A stretch of 64,000 nt of DNA from Bacillota bacterium (GCA_023411575.1 JAEYOP010000047.1:1-64000); one strand, 5' to 3'. Positions 7,780 to 17,260 are shown, counted from the stretch's first letter. A program made the numbers and translations. Notes: generated by a model not told the origin, from the sequence alone.

Positions 7780-9317
7780 TTCTTCGCCCCCTTGGTATGA
7801 TTCATAATGCATTTCATTATATTTTCCTGCGTTGCTTCCGAACGCGAAAGTTCTCCGGCGATCTCACCCTCGCTCACTACATAGATCCTGTCACATAAGC
7901 CAAGCAGCTCAGGCATTTCTGATGAAATAAGAATGATGGATTTCCCTGAATCAGCCAACTGGTTGATAATGGTATAAATTTCATACTTGGCGCCGACATC
8001 GATTCCCCGGGTCGGTTCGTCAAGGATTAGTATCTCCGGATCTGTGAAGATCCATTTGCTCAGAACAACTTTCTGCTGGTTGCCGCCACTCAGGTTTCCC
8101 GTCTTTTGCAGGATGCTGGAGGACTTGATGTTGAATTTCTTTCGGAAATCCTCCGCTACCAGGTTTTCCTTGTGCTTGTTCAGGACAAACCGCTTGCTGA
8201 TTTTTCTCAGGTTCGCCATCGTGGTATTGTTTTTGATATCGTCGATCAATACAAGGCCGTAATTCTTGCGGTCCTCCGTCACATAGGCGATCCCGCATTC
8301 GATTGCCTTGTTGACATCGTGCATATCGACTTCCCTGCCTTTGATTTTGATCGTACCGGTTATTTTACTGCCGTAGCTCTTTCCGAAAATGCTCATGGCC
8401 AGCTCGGTGCGGCCGGCGCCCATCAACCCCGCCAGCCCTATGACCTCGCCGGATTTCAGCCGGAAGTTGACGTTCTTGATCACCTTGCGCTCGCTCTGGC
8501 TCGGATGGTAGACCGTCCAGTCGCAGACCTCCATCAGCACGTCCCCGATTTTCGCATCCCTGTGGGGGAAGCGGTTTTCCATACTCCTGCCGACCATTCC
8601 CTTGATGATCCTGTCCTCATGGATGTCGTCCACCCCTTTGACAAGGGTTTCTATGACCTTGCCGTCGCGGATGACGGTGATCTGGTCCGCCACCTTCGAC
8701 ACTTCGTTCAGTTTATGTGAAATCAAAATTGATGTGATGCCGTGTTTTTTCAAATCCAGCAGCAAATCCAGCAGCTTGGCGCTGTCCTCGTCGTTCAGCG
8801 CAGCCGTGGGCTCGTCAAGGATCAGAAGCTTTACGTCCTTGGCAAGGGCCCTGGAGATTTCCACCAATTGCTGCTTGCCCACGCCGATGTTTGCGATCAG
8901 CGCATTCGGATTTTCATCCAATCCGACTTTTCTCATCAGTTCCAGGGTTTTTGCCGTCGTCTCGTGCCAGTCGATCACGCCGGATTGAGCCTGCTCGTTG
9001 CCCAGAAATACATTTTCGGCAATGGAAAGATACGGAATCAGCGCAAGCTCCTGGTGAATGATGACGATCCCCAGCTTTTCACTATCCTTCAAGTCCTTGA
9101 AATGGCATTTCTTAGAGTCGAAAAGAATATCCCCCGAATAAGTTCCGAATGGATAAATCCCGCTCAATACATTCATGAGGGTGGACTTTCCCGCGCCGTT
9201 TTCCCCGACCAGCGCATGGATCTCCCCTTTTTTTACCTGAAAACTAACATTATCCAGTGCCTTGATGCTGGAAAAAGTCTTCGTAATGTGTTCCATTTCC
9301 AGTATATATTCAGACAT
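7776..9317 (-). CDS. gguA: Monosaccharide ABC importer ATPase (GguA/XylG type)
   Basis: Double-domain ATPase of 513 residues. Domain 1 has Walker A GENGAGKST, signature VGKQQ and Walker B ILDEPTAAL; domain 2 has the degenerate Walker A GLMGAGRTE, signature LSGGNQQK and ILDEPTRGIDVG, all standard for CUT2 ATPases. It energises the permease encoded immediately downstream with a 4-nt overlap. It lies 126 bp downstream of the binding-protein gene, and that gap contains a stem-loop (9386-9411). Confidence 0.9.
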   Translation of the reverse strand: MSEYILEMEHITKTFSSIKALDNVSFQVKKGEIHALVGENGAGKSTLMNVLSGIYPFGTYSGDILFDSKKCHFKDLKDSEKLGIVIIHQELALIPYLSIAENVFLGNEQAQSGVIDWHETTAKTLELMRKVGLDENPNALIANIGVGKQQLVEISRALAKDVKLLILDEPTAALNDEDSAKLLDLLLDLKKHGITSILISHKLNEVSKVADQITVIRDGKVIETLVKGVDDIHEDRIIKGMVGRSMENRFPHRDAKIGDVLMEVCDWTVYHPSQSERKVIKNVNFRLKSGEVIGLAGLMGAGRTELAMSIFGKSYGSKITGTIKIKGREVDMHDVNKAIECGIAYVTEDRKNYGLVLIDDIKNNTTMANLRKISKRFVLNKHKENLVAEDFRKKFNIKSSSILQKTGNLSGGNQQKVVLSKWIFTDPEILILDEPTRGIDVGAKYEIYTIINQLADSGKSIILISSEMPELLGLCDRIYVVSEGEIAGELSRSEATQENIMKCIMNHTKGAKK

Positions 9318-9385
9318 TTCTCTCAGCTCCTCATTTAAGATTTTATACTATTTTCCGGCACATGAACACCGGTATGATTGCAGTA

Positions 9386-9411
9386 CGCCATCCTGATCTC
9401 TCAGGACGGCG
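9386..9411 (-). other. Stem-loop between chvE and gguA
   Basis: An almost perfect hairpin (CGCCATCCTGA with TCAGGACGGCG, 4-nt loop) lies between the binding-protein and ATPase genes. It has no T run. Such hairpins often stabilise the upstream message, giving more binding protein than ATPase. Confidence 0.5.
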
Positions 9412-9443
9412 CACGCAATTCTCTGGTATATGAAGATACTGAA

Positions 9444-10523
9444 TTATTTGAGGTCGGCTTCCGTATAGTAGCCGCTGTCTATCAGGGTTTCCTTGTAGTT
9501 TGTGGCATCAACCGGAACAGGCTCGCAGAGGTAGGACGGAACGACTTTTACGCCGTTGTCGTAGGTCTTCGTGTCGTTGATTTCCGGTTCGGAGCCGGTG
9601 AAGATCGCATCGACCATCTTGACGCACTTTTCAGCAAGAATCCGGGTGTCCTTGAAGATGGTGGAATACTGCTCCCCTGCGATAATGGACTTGACGGAAG
9701 CTTTTTCCGCGTCCTGGCCGGATACGATCGGCATCTTCTTGTCGCCGGAACCGTAACCCACGCTCTTGAGGGAGGAAAGAATACCGATTGAAATTCCGTC
9801 GTAAGGAGAGAGAACAGCGTCTACCCTTGCCTCCGTGTAGTTTGCACTGAGCAGGTTATCCATACGGGCCTGTGCCGTCGCACCGTCCCAGCGGAGTGTG
9901 GATACCTTGTCCATTCCCGTCTGGCCGCTCTTTACAACCAGCTTGCCGCTGTCGATGTAAGGCTGCAGGACGGACATGGCACCGTCATAGAAGAAGTATG
10001 CGTTGTTGTCGTCGGGAGATCCGCCGAAGAGTTCGATATTAAACGGACCGGCCTGGTTTTCGAGGTCAAGGCCCTTTACGATGGTCGTTGCCTGCTGAAC
10101 GCCGACCTTGAAGTTGTCGAAGGTGGCGTAGTAGCTTACGTTTTCCGTATTCCGGATCAGCCGGTCATAGGCGATAACCTTGACATCGGCATCTTTTGCT
10201 TTTTTCAGAACGTCCGTCAGGGATTCGCCGTCGATGGAGGCAACAACGAGAACCTTTGCTCCCTTGGAAATCATGTTTTCGATCTGGGCGACCTGATTGT
10301 CGATATTGTCTTCGCCGTACTGAAGATCGACGGTATAGCCTTTTGCTTCAAGCTGCTTCTTCATGTTGTCGCCGTCCTGGATCCATCTCTGGGAAGACTT
10401 GGTCGGCATGGCAACGCCAACGAGCTTGCTGGTGTCCTTCGCCGTACAGCCCGTGAATCCCAATGCCAGGGACAGTGTCATTACTGCTGAAATGGATGCC
10501 GCCAAAAACCTCTTGATACTCAT
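9444..10523 (-). CDS. chvE: ChvE-type sugar-binding lipoprotein
   Basis: Binding lipoprotein of 359 residues with signal segment and lipobox FTGC. The mature start VGVAMPTKSSQRWIQDGDNM and the segment DLQYGEDNIDNQVAQIENMI match the ChvE/XylF-type family, which binds aldoses such as xylose, arabinose, galactose or glucose in its pyranose form. It is the promoter-proximal gene of the importer operon and has a near-consensus promoter (10597-10625) with a repeated motif in its leader. The exact sugar is not predictable; the nearby L-arabinose isomerase gene makes pentoses plausible. Confidence 0.85.
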   Translation of the reverse strand: MSIKRFLAASISAVMTLSLALGFTGCTAKDTSKLVGVAMPTKSSQRWIQDGDNMKKQLEAKGYTVDLQYGEDNIDNQVAQIENMISKGAKVLVVASIDGESLTDVLKKAKDADVKVIAYDRLIRNTENVSYYATFDNFKVGVQQATTIVKGLDLENQAGPFNIELFGGSPDDNNAYFFYDGAMSVLQPYIDSGKLVVKSGQTGMDKVSTLRWDGATAQARMDNLLSANYTEARVDAVLSPYDGISIGILSSLKSVGYGSGDKKMPIVSGQDAEKASVKSIIAGEQYSTIFKDTRILAEKCVKMVDAIFTGSEPEINDTKTYDNGVKVVPSYLCEPVPVDATNYKETLIDSGYYTEADLK

Positions 10524-10558
10524 TTCCCCACACTCCTTTTAATTTTTACAAGCTCCCA

Positions 10559-10578
10559 CGAACGTTTTTGATCGTTTG
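10559..10578. promoter_or_regulatory. Candidate operator, copy 1
   Basis: CGAACGTTTTTGATCGTTTG lies in the leader just downstream of the chvE promoter. A second copy with two base changes in its core lies at 10726-10744, upstream of the deoR-type promoter. Repetition in a divergent regulator/transporter region suggests binding by the DeoR-family protein encoded at 10860. Confidence 0.45.
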
Positions 10579-10596
10579 CTTTCGCTTTCCTTCACC

Positions 10597-10625
10597 AGAA
10601 TAACACATATGCACATAAGTGTCAA
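10597..10625 (-). promoter_or_regulatory. Sigma-A promoter of chvE operon
   Basis: On the minus strand: TTGACA (10625-10620), 17-bp spacer, TATTCT (10602-10597). This is nearly consensus and predicts a leader of about 65 nt before the chvE ATG. Confidence 0.75.
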
Positions 10626-10725
10626 TAATTCAATCATTATGCGGATCGATTTTAGTAATCTTGCATAATTAAACGGTGAAAACGAAGAATTGCAATCTGT
10701 GCTCGTTTTACGAATTTGCTCATTT

Positions 10726-10744
10726 GAACGTTTTCGATCATTTT
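10726..10744. promoter_or_regulatory. Candidate operator, copy 2
   Basis: GAACGTTTTCGATCATTTT repeats the motif at 10559-10578 and lies about 24 bp upstream of the -35 of the divergent deoR-type gene. The rest of the 336-bp gap (10524-10859) is AT-rich with several CGTTTT/AACGAA half-sites and no ORF. Confidence 0.45.
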
Positions 10745-10767
10745 ATCTCTTTATCCGATTCGTTTTG

Positions 10768-10796
10768 TTGATTTCGGAAAAAAAATAATATATACT
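10768..10796 (+). promoter_or_regulatory. Sigma-A promoter of deoR-type operon
   Basis: TTGATT (10768-10773), 17-bp A-rich spacer, TATACT (10791-10796), about 64 bp before the ATG of the regulator. Confidence 0.7.
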
Positions 10797-10859
10797 CAGA
10801 GTATGTTGCAGCTTACCGCCGACAGCAGCTACTACTACTAGCCGGGGATGTGAAGGATC

Positions 10860-11639
10860 ATGTTCGCGTTGGAGCGCATTCGAATCATAAAGAATTACCT
10901 GATGGAAAACAGACAGGCAGAAGTGAATCAGCTGAGCCAGATGCTCGGCGTTTCCGAAGTTACGATCCGGCGCGATCTCGAAAAGCTCGAAAGGGAAGAG
11001 TTCCTGACCAGGACCCACGGCGGCGCCATGCTCAACACGGCGGACCAGGCCGCAACCGCCGAGAATCAGTCCATTTCCCAGGAATTTGAAGAGATATCGA
11101 ATATCGCTCTTCAAATGATCATGGATGACGACATCATCATGCTGACCAACGGCGAGCTGAACCTGATGATCGCCAGAAAGCTCTCCGTGAAAAACAGGGT
11201 GACGGTCCTGACCAACGACATCCGGATCGCGTCCCAGATCCTGGACGACCAGTCGGCAAAGGTGGTGCTCCTGGGCGGAAACCTGGACTATCATACGAAC
11301 GCGGTCTTCGGCACCCTGACCATAGACAATTTGCGCAAATTTTTCGTCAACCGGCTTTTCATCGAGGTGGACGGCATATCCTCCCGGCTGGACCTGACGG
11401 TTTCCAGCATCGATATGGCCTCCTTCATCCAGGAAGCCGTAAACAACGCCAATGAACAAATCGTCGTCTGCTCCGCCGAGGCCTTCAGCCGGATTTCCTT
11501 CTACCGGGTCGGCCGCGCGGTGGACTTGTGCAACAAGATCATCACGAGCCACAAAATTAGCGAACAGCACAAAAACGCCATATTTAACGCAAATATACAA
11601 TTGTTCACATCGATCAATCTGTTCGAGGGCAAAGTATAA
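10860..11639 (+). CDS. DeoR-family transcriptional regulator
   Basis: Cytoplasmic repressor of 259 residues. An N-terminal DeoR helix-turn-helix (residues 1-57, VNQLSQMLGVSEVTIRRDLE) is followed by a sugar-phosphate-sensing DeoRC domain with the usual LTND and LLGGNLD segments. The RBS is GAAGGA before ATG 10860. It is divergent from the chvE-gguA-gguB operon and is the first gene of an operon with a sugar-importer ATPase and an ACT/MBL protein. The natural targets are its own promoter and the divergent sugar importer; the repeated motifs at 10559 and 10726 are candidates. Confidence 0.85.
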   Translation: MFALERIRIIKNYLMENRQAEVNQLSQMLGVSEVTIRRDLEKLEREEFLTRTHGGAMLNTADQAATAENQSISQEFEEISNIALQMIMDDDIIMLTNGELNLMIARKLSVKNRVTVLTNDIRIASQILDDQSAKVVLLGGNLDYHTNAVFGTLTIDNLRKFFVNRLFIEVDGISSRLDLTVSSIDMASFIQEAVNNANEQIVVCSAEAFSRISFYRVGRAVDLCNKIITSHKISEQHKNAIFNANIQLFTSINLFEGKV

Positions 11640-11669
11640 GCAACCGACTCGACAGGCAATGGAGGCTGC

Positions 11670-13169
11670 ATGAGTATTCCGAAGCTCCGGATGGAGGGAA
11701 TCAACCGGTATTTCAGCGAATCCTTCTCCATAAGCGACGTATCCCTGGATCTGTATTCCGGCGAGGTACATGCGATCATAGGAGAAAACGGTTCCGGGAA
11801 ATCGACCCTGATCAAAATGATCAGCGGTCTGATCAAGCCTGACAGCGGAATCATCTACATCGACGGCAACCCGGTTTCCATCCATTCCGTAAGCGAAGCC
11901 AGGCAATACAAAATCCACTGCGTCTGGCAGGATCTGAACCTTTATCCCAATCTCAGCGTGGCCGAAAATATTTACGCCAATATGATCCACCGAAAATCCA
12001 CCCTTTTCAAAACGGTCAATATGGTCAAGCTTTATTCGGACTGCTCCGAGGTCTTCCACGAATTCGGGATCGTCATAGACCCGTCCCTTCCGGCCAGCAA
12101 GCTCGGCTTCGCCCAGAAGCAGCTGGTGGAAATGGTCCGGGCCTATGTTTCGGGCGCGGAGATCGTGGTTTTCGACGAGCCGTCGGCGGCCTTCACCGTC
12201 AAGGAAAAGGAAATCCTGTTTAAAATCATCCGTATCCTGAAGGAGCGGAACACGGCCATCTTCTATATTACCCACATCCTGGAGGAGATCGAGCAGATCG
12301 CAGACCGGCTGACCATCCTGCACCAGGGCCGGGTTGTAAGCACGAGGGACGTCAAGAAAACGACCAAGGAGGAGATCATCCGGCTTCTATCGGTGCCCGT
12401 GGAGAAAAACCGCTATCCGAAGCTGGAGGTCAAAATCGGCCGGACCATCCTGTCGGTCCGGAATCTTTGCGCCGCAAATATTCTGAAGGATATCAGCTTC
12501 GAGCTGAAGAAATCCGAAATCCTGGGGATAACGGGCCTCATGGGCTCCGGCAGGTCCCTTCTGGCCCAGTGTCTTTTCGGCCTGACGCCGATCAGCAGCG
12601 GCAGCATAGAGGTCAACGGCACGGTCCGGAAAATCACCTGCCCCAACGACGCGATCGACGCAGGCATCGCCTTGCTGCCGGAGGACAGGGCCACCGCCTC
12701 CATATTCGGCTGCCTCGACCTGGGCAACAACGTAACGGTGTCCTCCCTGAAACGGTTCGAGCAGTTCCTGTATCTTCACAGCAATATCATGACCGATGTG
12801 ACCGATTCCTACATCAAGAAGCTGAGCATCAAGCCGGGTCATCCCAACGACCTGCTGATGACCTACAGCGGCGGCAACCAGCAGAAGACGGCGGTGGCCC
12901 GGTGGATCATGAGCCGGTCGAAAATATACATTCTGGACGAGCCTACCCGGGGTGTGGACGTGGCGTCCAAAACCGATATCTACAACGCCATCCTGGACCT
13001 TGTGACCAAGGGCGCTTCCGTTGTGTTTATCTCGTCGGATATCGAAGAAATTATGGGTATGTGCGACAGGGTCCTGGTATTGTCCGAGGGCATGATATCG
13101 GGTGAATTCCGGCGCGATGAAGCCACCAAGGAAGGGATCATGTACAAGGCCGCCCTGAGATCCGAATAG
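11670..13169 (+). CDS. CUT2-type sugar importer ATPase without adjacent permease
   Basis: Double-domain ATPase of 499 residues of the RbsA/MglA family. Domain 1 has Walker A GENGSGKST, a divergent signature region LGFAQKQLVEM and Walker B VVFDEPSAAF; domain 2 has GLMGSGRS, YSGGNQQK and ILDEPTRGVDVA. No CUT2 permease or binding protein lies on this strand, unlike usual operons. It starts 30 bp after the DeoR-type gene and precedes the ACT/MBL gene. It may serve the divergent ChvE/GguB system or a remote permease, or have a regulatory role; which of these is inference only. Confidence 0.82.
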   Translation: MSIPKLRMEGINRYFSESFSISDVSLDLYSGEVHAIIGENGSGKSTLIKMISGLIKPDSGIIYIDGNPVSIHSVSEARQYKIHCVWQDLNLYPNLSVAENIYANMIHRKSTLFKTVNMVKLYSDCSEVFHEFGIVIDPSLPASKLGFAQKQLVEMVRAYVSGAEIVVFDEPSAAFTVKEKEILFKIIRILKERNTAIFYITHILEEIEQIADRLTILHQGRVVSTRDVKKTTKEEIIRLLSVPVEKNRYPKLEVKIGRTILSVRNLCAANILKDISFELKKSEILGITGLMGSGRSLLAQCLFGLTPISSGSIEVNGTVRKITCPNDAIDAGIALLPEDRATASIFGCLDLGNNVTVSSLKRFEQFLYLHSNIMTDVTDSYIKKLSIKPGHPNDLLMTYSGGNQQKTAVARWIMSRSKIYILDEPTRGVDVASKTDIYNAILDLVTKGASVVFISSDIEEIMGMCDRVLVLSEGMISGEFRRDEATKEGIMYKAALRSE

Positions 13170-13214
13170 GATACGGGACAGGGGACAAGTTCCGTGGCCT
13201 ACAGAGGTGCGATT

Positions 13215-14666
13215 ATGGCAAGAAAATCTTATATTACGAAAATGCCCGATAAAACCGGTGCATTCATGCTCGCTTCCAGAATAATAGCCAAACGGAACGG
13301 AAATATCGTGCGGGTCAGCTATAACAAGGCCGTGGACCTGCACACGCTTTTTATCGACGTGGAAGCGTCCGATGCGGACCTGGCCGCCATCGCGGAGGAA
13401 TTGGAAAGCATCGGCTACCTGAATAATAAAATCGCCGAAACCAGGGTGATCGTGGTGGAGCTCAAGATCCCGGATGCGCCGGGGGCCGTCCTGCCCGTCC
13501 TGAAAATCCTGGACCGGTATGATATCAACATCTCCTATATGAATTCCAGCTCCAACGGAACACCGTACCAGAACTTCAAAATGGGGCTTCTGATCGAGAA
13601 CCCGAAGATTATCAAAATGGTGCTGGACGACATCAGCGAGCACTATCAGATTAACGTCACGGACTACGACGATTCGGAGCAGACCCTCGACAATACGATC
13701 TTCTACATCCGGCTGGCGAATGAAATGCAGCAGCTGATGAACCTGGGCACGGATGAAACCATGGAGTTCATCGCCGAGTCCAACCGGATCCTCCAGGCCC
13801 TGGAGCAGATCGGGGAAAACCCGTACAAGGTGTTCGACTACATCCGCCGCTTCGCCTATTTTATCAGCAGGCACCACGGGGAAAACTACAATGCGGCGAC
13901 AGCGGCCTATCCCATCAACGATACCGTCACCCTGTACGCGATCCAGCCTCCCTGCGGCAGCAATACCTATGTCCTGGACTCCCCCGGCGAGCTGATCCTG
14001 GTCGATACGGGCTACGCCGCCTACGCGGAGGAGCTGACAGCGGTTCTGGACAACTTGTGCCCGGGGTGGAAAAGCCGCTGTCGGCGGGTATTCATCACCC
14101 ATATGGATGTGGATCACTGCGGGCTGCTTTCCAAGCTGGACGGAGTCAAAATATGCCTGAACGCCAAGAGCGCGGACAGTCTCAAGCGCCAGTCGGCGGG
14201 ACTGCCGGACTTCCGGGAGAACACGGGGCTGAACCTGGGCTACAGCAAAATCAGCAAGATCATCTCCGGCTATACGCCCCCCGATGAGAAGCAATTCCAA
14301 CTGCTGGACTCCGGCACGCCGGAGGAGCACGACAGCCTGCTGGGAATCGGCCGCTTCTCCTTTGCCGGCCTGGAGTTCGAGGTATTGGAAGGCAACGGCG
14401 GCCACATTGACGGCGAGATGATCTTCGTATGCCGGGAATACGGCATCCTTTTCACCGGCGACAACCTGGTCAATATCAGCGGATTTTCCGCGGAAATGTC
14501 CGAATTCAACTCCCTGGCGCCCTATCTCATGCGCAGCGTCAATATCCATTCCCAGAAGGCGACGGAGATTCGCGGGCGGATCACCGGGCTTATCGAAACG
14601 ATCCGGGAGGAAAGCGGCAGATCCGTTCTGATATGCGGCGGCCACGGCCCGGTCATCGAGTCCTGA
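13215..14666 (+). CDS. ACT-domain / metallo-beta-lactamase-fold fusion protein
   Basis: Protein of 483 residues with no signal peptide. The N-terminal 150 residues look like two ACT-type ligand-binding repeats (ITKMPDKTGAFMLASRI and VELKIPDAPGAVLPVLKIL). A helical linker leads to a metallo-beta-lactamase fold (about residues 225-483) with THMDVDHCG in place of HxHxDH, then GGHIDGE, LFTGDN and CGGHGPV. The second His of the metal motif is Asp. ATG 13215 has AGAGGTG upstream; GTG 13194 is less likely. The substrate is unknown. The ACT repeats suggest allosteric control by a small molecule. It is co-oriented with the DeoR and ATPase genes. Confidence 0.65.
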   Translation: MARKSYITKMPDKTGAFMLASRIIAKRNGNIVRVSYNKAVDLHTLFIDVEASDADLAAIAEELESIGYLNNKIAETRVIVVELKIPDAPGAVLPVLKILDRYDINISYMNSSSNGTPYQNFKMGLLIENPKIIKMVLDDISEHYQINVTDYDDSEQTLDNTIFYIRLANEMQQLMNLGTDETMEFIAESNRILQALEQIGENPYKVFDYIRRFAYFISRHHGENYNAATAAYPINDTVTLYAIQPPCGSNTYVLDSPGELILVDTGYAAYAEELTAVLDNLCPGWKSRCRRVFITHMDVDHCGLLSKLDGVKICLNAKSADSLKRQSAGLPDFRENTGLNLGYSKISKIISGYTPPDEKQFQLLDSGTPEEHDSLLGIGRFSFAGLEFEVLEGNGGHIDGEMIFVCREYGILFTGDNLVNISGFSAEMSEFNSLAPYLMRSVNIHSQKATEIRGRITGLIETIREESGRSVLICGGHGPVIES

Positions 14667-14764
14667 GCTTATTTTTTTCCAGCGCCATTCAGACACGAAT
14701 AATAAATTGACGTATTATCCCATGTTTACAATTGTGAATAATCTGGGAAAGCATTGGTGTATCC

Positions 14765-17260
14765 ATGGGAATCATCGTCAAGTTCGTATTGAAAAACATA
14801 TGGGAGAAAAAACTCCGTACCTTTTTGATCCTGTTTTCGATCCTCCTCTCCTCCGCCCTCTTTTTTGCCTCCCAGGCAATAACGAATAACGTGGTGGATA
14901 TGTTCGTGGCGGACGCCAGGCAGTTCTTTGGGTCAGCGGACCTCATGATCACGCCGGAGAAGGGCTCGCCGTCGCCCTACCTGAAAACGGGCAATCTGGA
15001 ACCCTTCCTGCCGAAAACGGAGTACGTCGTGGGCGCGCTCCAGGGCTCGGCCTACTACAACCATGAAAGCAGGGAAACCGTCACGGTGAACCTGCGCGGC
15101 GCCACCACGGAGGAAATGGATCTCATGAACCCGTTCTATATTGACGGGAAATCCGACGTGGGAACCTTCAGCGGAAGAAAGATCATCCTCAGCAGCAAAG
15201 CCGCCGAAAAATACGGATATCAGACCGGCGATTCCATCAAGCTGGAAATCCGGGGCACGACCTACCGGTTTAAAATCTGCGCGGTGGCCCACCCGAAAGG
15301 CTTTTTTTCCGAAAGCGGCGCGGCCGTGAACGCCCTCGTTCCCAAATCCACCCTGTCCTCCATCTACGGCGGCAACAATCTGAATAACGTCCTCTTTATC
15401 GGACTAAAGGAGAATATCGATAAAAAGCAGAGCATAGAAGAGCTGAAAGGCTTGTATAAGCGCTATAACGTGAGCGAACCGGTGCCGGAGGAGGACATGA
15501 AGGAGAATGTCCAGTCCATGTCGGTGGGGTTTATGATGATGACCATCGTCGTGGCGTTCATGAGCATCTTCATCATCTATACCTCCTTCAAGGTCATCAC
15601 CCTGGAGCGCCTTCCGATGATCGGAACCTTCCGCAGCATCGGCGCCACAAGACGGACGACCAACCGGGTCCTGCTGGCGGAAAGCCTTCTCTACGGAATC
15701 ATGGGCGGCGTGTTGGGCTGTCTGCTGGGGTTGGGAGTGCTATACCTGATCGTCCTGTTCATCACCCCGTCCTTCATGGCAGGGTATGACGTCCATCTGG
15801 CTTACACGCCTGCACAAATGATCTCCGCATTTTTGACCGCTGTGCTGATTTCTCTGGCCAGCTCCGTCATCCCGATTTTCAAAACGTCCAGGATCCCGGT
15901 AAAGGACATCGTTCTGAACTCCTTGGAAAAGAAGGAAAAGAGCAGGTCCGGACGATACCTTTCCGGGATCTGCCTCCTCATGCTGTGCCTCCTGCTTCCG
16001 CCGCTCTCGCCGGACGGACTGGCGATCATCACCGACACCGTCGCCATGCTCTCCGGGATCTCGGGCGTCCTTCTGCTGCTTCCCCTGATCACGTCGGGGT
16101 TTGTAAGGCTGTTCGAAAGGGTTTACATCGGGCTGTTCGGAAACATCGGCGTGCTTGCGGCGAAAAACCTGAGGAAGAACAAGAGCATCCTGAATAATAT
16201 CTCGCTCCTTGTGATCGCCATTTCCAGCCTTTTGATGATTACCACCATCAGCGACAGCGTATTGCATGAGGTCGCCAGCTTTTATACCAGGAACGCGAAT
16301 TTCGACATTTACATTGGAACGTCGGGGGCGGGCAGGGATTTCGAGCATTCTCTCAAATCCGTGGAGGGCGTGGACCAGGTTTGCGGCAACAACAGCACCT
16401 ACGGAGTGGAGATCGTGGGCAGCGATTACAAAATCTCCAGCGTTTACGGCGTGGATACGGAAAAGTTCCCCGATTTTTTCCAGACGGATATGGAAGGGGA
16501 CAAAAAAGCCGTTTTCAGCCAGTTGAACAAGGAAAGGTGCCTGCTCATGTCCGGCATGCTCCAGGAAAAGCTGGGCTATAAAAAGGGAGACGTCATTACG
16601 CTGAAAATGAGCAAGGGAAACGTAGCCTATAAGATTCTCGGCTTCCAGAATACCCTGCTGGAGAACGGCAACCTGGTGATGATCGCCGACAAATACTTCA
16701 GGGCCGACACCGGGATCCGGGGCTACAGCGAAATGTACGTCAAGTCCAAGGGCGATCCTTACAAAACGGCGGACGCCATTAAGAAGAAATTCGTCCGGAA
16801 CCAGCCCTACATTATTACAATGGATGAAATGGAAAAGCAAAACTACGAGGTCAACAGCAGCATCTTCCGTTCCATGGAGGCTTTTGCCTGGCTGACGCTG
16901 ATCATCGGCATATTCGGCATCATCAACAACTACATCGTCAGCTTCATCGAGCGCAAGCGCTCCCTGGCCATGTACCGTTCCGTCGGAATGAGCAGGCGGC
17001 AGATCGTCCGGATGATGTTCCTGGAAGCCGTCACGGGCGGGGTGATCGGCGGCGTGATGGGTGTGGTCTCCGGGCTGCTGATGATCTATACGATCCCGTA
17101 TGTCATGAAGGCGCTGGACTTCTCCATGCCCATCCTGTGGAACCTGACCACCTTCCTGCTTTCTTTCCTGCTGGGTGTGGTGATAACGCTGATCGCTGCG
17201 ATCAGCCCGATTGTCAAGTCCTCGAAGCTGAATCTGATAACCGCTCTAAAATATGAGTAA
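14765..17260 (+). CDS. FtsX-type ABC exporter permease (MacB-like)
   Basis: Large permease of 831 residues. An N-terminal membrane anchor is followed by a long extracytoplasmic domain (about 45-255), FtsX-type membrane segments (about 260-390), a second anchor and extracytoplasmic domain (about 480-690), and a final FtsX block (SFIERKRSLAMYRSVGMSRRQ). This duplicated architecture is typical of Gram-positive exporters and lipoprotein/antimicrobial-peptide transporters. Its ATPase and a lipoprotein adaptor follow. The ribosome binding site before ATG 14765 is weak (GGGAAAG about 15 nt away), so the start is less certain. Confidence 0.85.
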   Translation: MGIIVKFVLKNIWEKKLRTFLILFSILLSSALFFASQAITNNVVDMFVADARQFFGSADLMITPEKGSPSPYLKTGNLEPFLPKTEYVVGALQGSAYYNHESRETVTVNLRGATTEEMDLMNPFYIDGKSDVGTFSGRKIILSSKAAEKYGYQTGDSIKLEIRGTTYRFKICAVAHPKGFFSESGAAVNALVPKSTLSSIYGGNNLNNVLFIGLKENIDKKQSIEELKGLYKRYNVSEPVPEEDMKENVQSMSVGFMMMTIVVAFMSIFIIYTSFKVITLERLPMIGTFRSIGATRRTTNRVLLAESLLYGIMGGVLGCLLGLGVLYLIVLFITPSFMAGYDVHLAYTPAQMISAFLTAVLISLASSVIPIFKTSRIPVKDIVLNSLEKKEKSRSGRYLSGICLLMLCLLLPPLSPDGLAIITDTVAMLSGISGVLLLLPLITSGFVRLFERVYIGLFGNIGVLAAKNLRKNKSILNNISLLVIAISSLLMITTISDSVLHEVASFYTRNANFDIYIGTSGAGRDFEHSLKSVEGVDQVCGNNSTYGVEIVGSDYKISSVYGVDTEKFPDFFQTDMEGDKKAVFSQLNKERCLLMSGMLQEKLGYKKGDVITLKMSKGNVAYKILGFQNTLLENGNLVMIADKYFRADTGIRGYSEMYVKSKGDPYKTADAIKKKFVRNQPYIITMDEMEKQNYEVNSSIFRSMEAFAWLTLIIGIFGIINNYIVSFIERKRSLAMYRSVGMSRRQIVRMMFLEAVTGGVIGGVMGVVSGLLMIYTIPYVMKALDFSMPILWNLTTFLLSFLLGVVITLIAAISPIVKSSKLNLITALKYE

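Noticed and set aside
12387..14696. Long open frames opposite real genes (for example 12387-14696 minus, 20448-22757 plus, 43123-45054 plus, 3691-5418 minus)
   Set aside because: They lie antisense to genes with clear domains and catalytic motifs, have no recognisable domains and are rich in Arg/Gly/His/Asp, as expected from the complement of GC-rich codons.
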